Below are positions 61,766-64,000 of a stretch of 64,000 nucleotides of DNA, piece by piece. The DNA lies in NCBI GenBank assembly GCA_022453515.1, contig JAJNNY010000058.1, forward strand, positions 124,001 to 188,000. Direction: 5' to 3'. The stretch comes from Astrocystis sublimbata (Eukaryota > Ascomycota > Sordariomycetes > Xylariales > Xylariaceae). Positions within the stretch are counted from its first letter, which is position 1. Every line of letters starts with the position of its first letter. The position numbers and the translations under genes are program-made. The notes beneath the pieces are model-generated. The model worked only from the letters and a program-made list of their open reading frames with translations. It made no database searches and was not told the origin of the DNA.

Positions 61766-64000
61766 ATTCGACAGCTGGGGTTTTGTGATGCCGAGCTCGA
61801 ATGGTTCGAATCAGGCGGGCGTTGAACAATTGAAGGTCAGGGTCCGCTCGTACAAAACAATCGAGGCACAGCTCGAGCAATTCCGTGCAGAATCTGCGTG
61901 GAAACCCGTCGCAAGGTGGTGGTCTGATTGCCCCCCAATACTTTTTTCCAGTATCGAACGAGGGACAGCCGAGACAGCTGCGTTTTCGGGCCCTTGAGCT
62001 ACAAAAACCGAGGCCCCACTCCACTTAGACCTCGAGCCAGGCGAGTCCAGGTACGGTACGGAGGTACCTAACCGTTTAAGTACGGTGTAAGAAAGGTACA
62101 TACATGTACCTTAGGTACCTACCTAGAGCTAAGTTCAATGGCTTGCTGAATTATCGCACCATGTTTGAAAATAAACAAAAGTCAAGGTTTGATAATACAC
62201 CGTCGAACAGGAAATTTCAGGGTTCTTATACAGACAGGAAAAAAGCAACGACAACCTGCATCTCTGTCTCCCCGCACCTCTCAGCTTGTATCAGGGCCAG
62301 GCAAGGTAGTGTGTAAGGATTACAGTATCACACCACCCGTTCCTGTGATACCAATCAAACCCATGGTTTCAATGCCTGCTTCAATGCCGCTCGAATACCT
62401 ATCTATACATAGATAAGTTTACCTCCCAGTGAGCCATCTCTGTCCGAATACCCAGGTTGGTGGAATCACTTGCCTGACTCTTCGGCCCCAAGCGCCTGGC
62501 CTGACCTCCTTTTCGGAAACCCCCAAATGTGGCGGGTTGCCAAACTGACTGGCTAGCAAGTTCTGTGCCGTGAATGTCGAAATCGGCTCCTAAACTTGCC
62601 TGTGTCGTACTCAAGACATGCAGCCATTTGAGACTTGCTGTACGCTGTAATACCCAACAAACTGATCCGGAGACCGGACCGGGGCTGTGCCGCTCCCTCA
62701 CCAAGCGGTTAGGGAGCGATGCGGGCCGTTCACCTGCAGTATACCGGTAGCGTCGGTCCGCCCCCGATGTAGGGGCGTGCGGATTGGATGGAGGTAGTCG
62801 AGGTAGTCTCGGATGGGTGCATATCTAAGGCGCCCTAGACGACTGGGCGAAGTTCTGATGGGGACGCGGGCATTTGCGATGTGTCACTTACATTCATACC
62901 TCCTAGCATGCCTAGGTGCTCTTCCGCTAATTCTATTCCTTGACCTCTTTCTGCATCTATGATTTTGGCCCCTCCTATCTCCTGGCGTGCTGTACTTCAC
63001 ATAAACTTGGAACATATCGTCTGTCGGGTGTCAACCTTAAGTATCTGTATCTGCGCAAGGCACGTATCTAGTATCCAGTTCGGCATCCATCCACTCGGCG
63101 TGATTCCCGGGACGGCGAATGCTGTGCCACTTATTCCGGCCCAAACCGGCGCCGGCAGGCTGTTGGCGAGCCTCAATGCTGACCTACCTGGGTATAGTAT
63201 CGGTAGGCAAGCCACCGCAGAAATGGGTCCTGGCCCCTCGGCCCCAGACCTAGGTACTTTACATGACACCGTTACTACCCTAGACACTTCATGCAAGCCA
63301 TGCCGTCGATGCCGTCATGAGCAAAAGGCACTCGTCTCGTCTGTATACTTTCGATGCCCTCAAGCAGATGAAAGAAAGTATATATGCCAGCATGCCTGCC
63401 TATTTTCACGTTGGGCTTATCGTCCCTCAACTCGAGCAGTTCAGCGTGTGCGTATATGATATGCCAAAGGTCTTTGATAGTGCCCGTCTTTGTCACTCCA
63501 CCATTGTGCCTCATGGCCATGTTGCTGTTTTAAGATCAAACGATGGCTCCAAGAACCAGCGCGTCGCATCAAGAAGCTTGCGCAAGTCTTAGCATTTCCA
63601 CATACATTTCCATATTTGCCATGATGAGCTATTGACCCAATGAACTCTTGGCACTCATAGGACTACGACGCGGTCAAAGGTGCTAGTTCAACTAGAGTTT
63701 TCAATAAATCGAGTCAAGCCTTCCCAGGACATAAAGCTAAACCATTGCAGCTGCTTTCAGAATGCCATATCAGAGATTGCGACGAGCTTCATTTCTCCAC
63801 AGCGACAACCTGGAGTTTAATTCACGGTGACCTTTGACACACGCGGATGAATTCGTTTTGGGACAATTCCGAACCCCAGATCAGGGTCCAGATGCCGCTA
63901 TATCCCTCTGGCTAAGATGCACCGCTTGATGGAGATAATCATGATTGGCCGAGTATGCGGCAAGGGGTTGGCCAGTTCATCAAAGTCACGCTAATCTGAA
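61766..64000. other. Right-hand end, no recognised gene
   Basis: About 2.2 kb. The first 300 bases are the upstream side of TPA1. TACCTTAGGTACCTACC-type words lie at 62096-62126, 62905-62915, 63180-63190 and 63249-63256. ORFs of up to 166 codons occur (62959-63459), but I recognise no domain and see no splice pattern. A gene may begin beyond the window edge. Confidence 0.4.

Noticed and set aside
62959..63459. 166-codon ORF near the right end
   Set aside because: No known motif, and a long antisense ORF exists in the same place. Evidence is too weak for a gene.
1..64000. tRNA, rRNA, CRISPR or prophage-like features
   Set aside because: I looked for T-loop GGTTCGANTCC-type words with matching stems, regular spaced repeats and phage genes, and found none that hold up by eye.

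Overview
The window is nuclear DNA of a filamentous ascomycete (Pezizomycotina, probably a Sordariomycete). Genes are well spaced and mostly single-copy eukaryotic housekeeping genes. Introns are short (about 50-180 nt) with GTAAGT/GTATGT-type donors and CTAAC/CTGAC branch sites, and the intergenic DNA is long and rich in simple sequence, including a recurrent TAGGTA/TACCTA word. I saw no operons, CRISPR arrays, rRNA genes or tRNA genes. No species can be named from sequence reading alone.

Left third (0-23 kb): MTQ2 (release-factor methyltransferase) and SMD1 (spliceosomal Sm protein) converge, followed by PKR1 (V-ATPase assembly). Two unrelated F-box genes follow at 5.8-8.8 kb and 11.0-12.4 kb. 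The stretch from 12.4 to 20.6 kb has no recognisable gene, and a SYLF/Ysc84-like actin-patch protein gene lies at 20.6-22.9 kb.

Middle (23-45 kb): ARP9 (SWI/SNF-RSC actin-related protein) has a spliced upstream ORF in its leader. Then come the eIF3 subunit d gene, RPE1 (pentose-phosphate epimerase), a convergent class-V PLP enzyme (cysteine-desulfurase-like), a type II membrane GT23-like putative glycosyltransferase and a Kip2/KipA-type kinesin. 

Right third (45-64 kb): about 7.4 kb without a recognisable gene, then an STK19-family gene, a histidine-phosphatase gene, PPN1 (endopolyphosphatase) and convergently TPA1/OFD1 (prolyl hydroxylase). The last 2.2 kb are empty.

Multi-exon models were assembled by hand. 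For each, donor, acceptor and phase were checked so that the joined coding length is a multiple of three and family motifs run across the joints.

Most genes serve general cell functions: translation (MTQ2, eIF3d, TPA1), splicing (SMD1), chromatin (ARP9), vacuole and polyphosphate (PKR1, PPN1), actin and microtubules (SYLF, kinesin). Nothing suggests a biosynthetic cluster or defence island. The most notable non-genic signal is a pair of about 250-bp AT-rich elements with terminal inverted repeats (40.3 and 53.7 kb), a likely undescribed MITE-like family. Other leads are the spliced uORF of ARP9, an AT-hook-like short ORF after the second F-box gene, a perfect 28-bp palindrome, and acidic/lysine-rich tails on the endopolyphosphatase.
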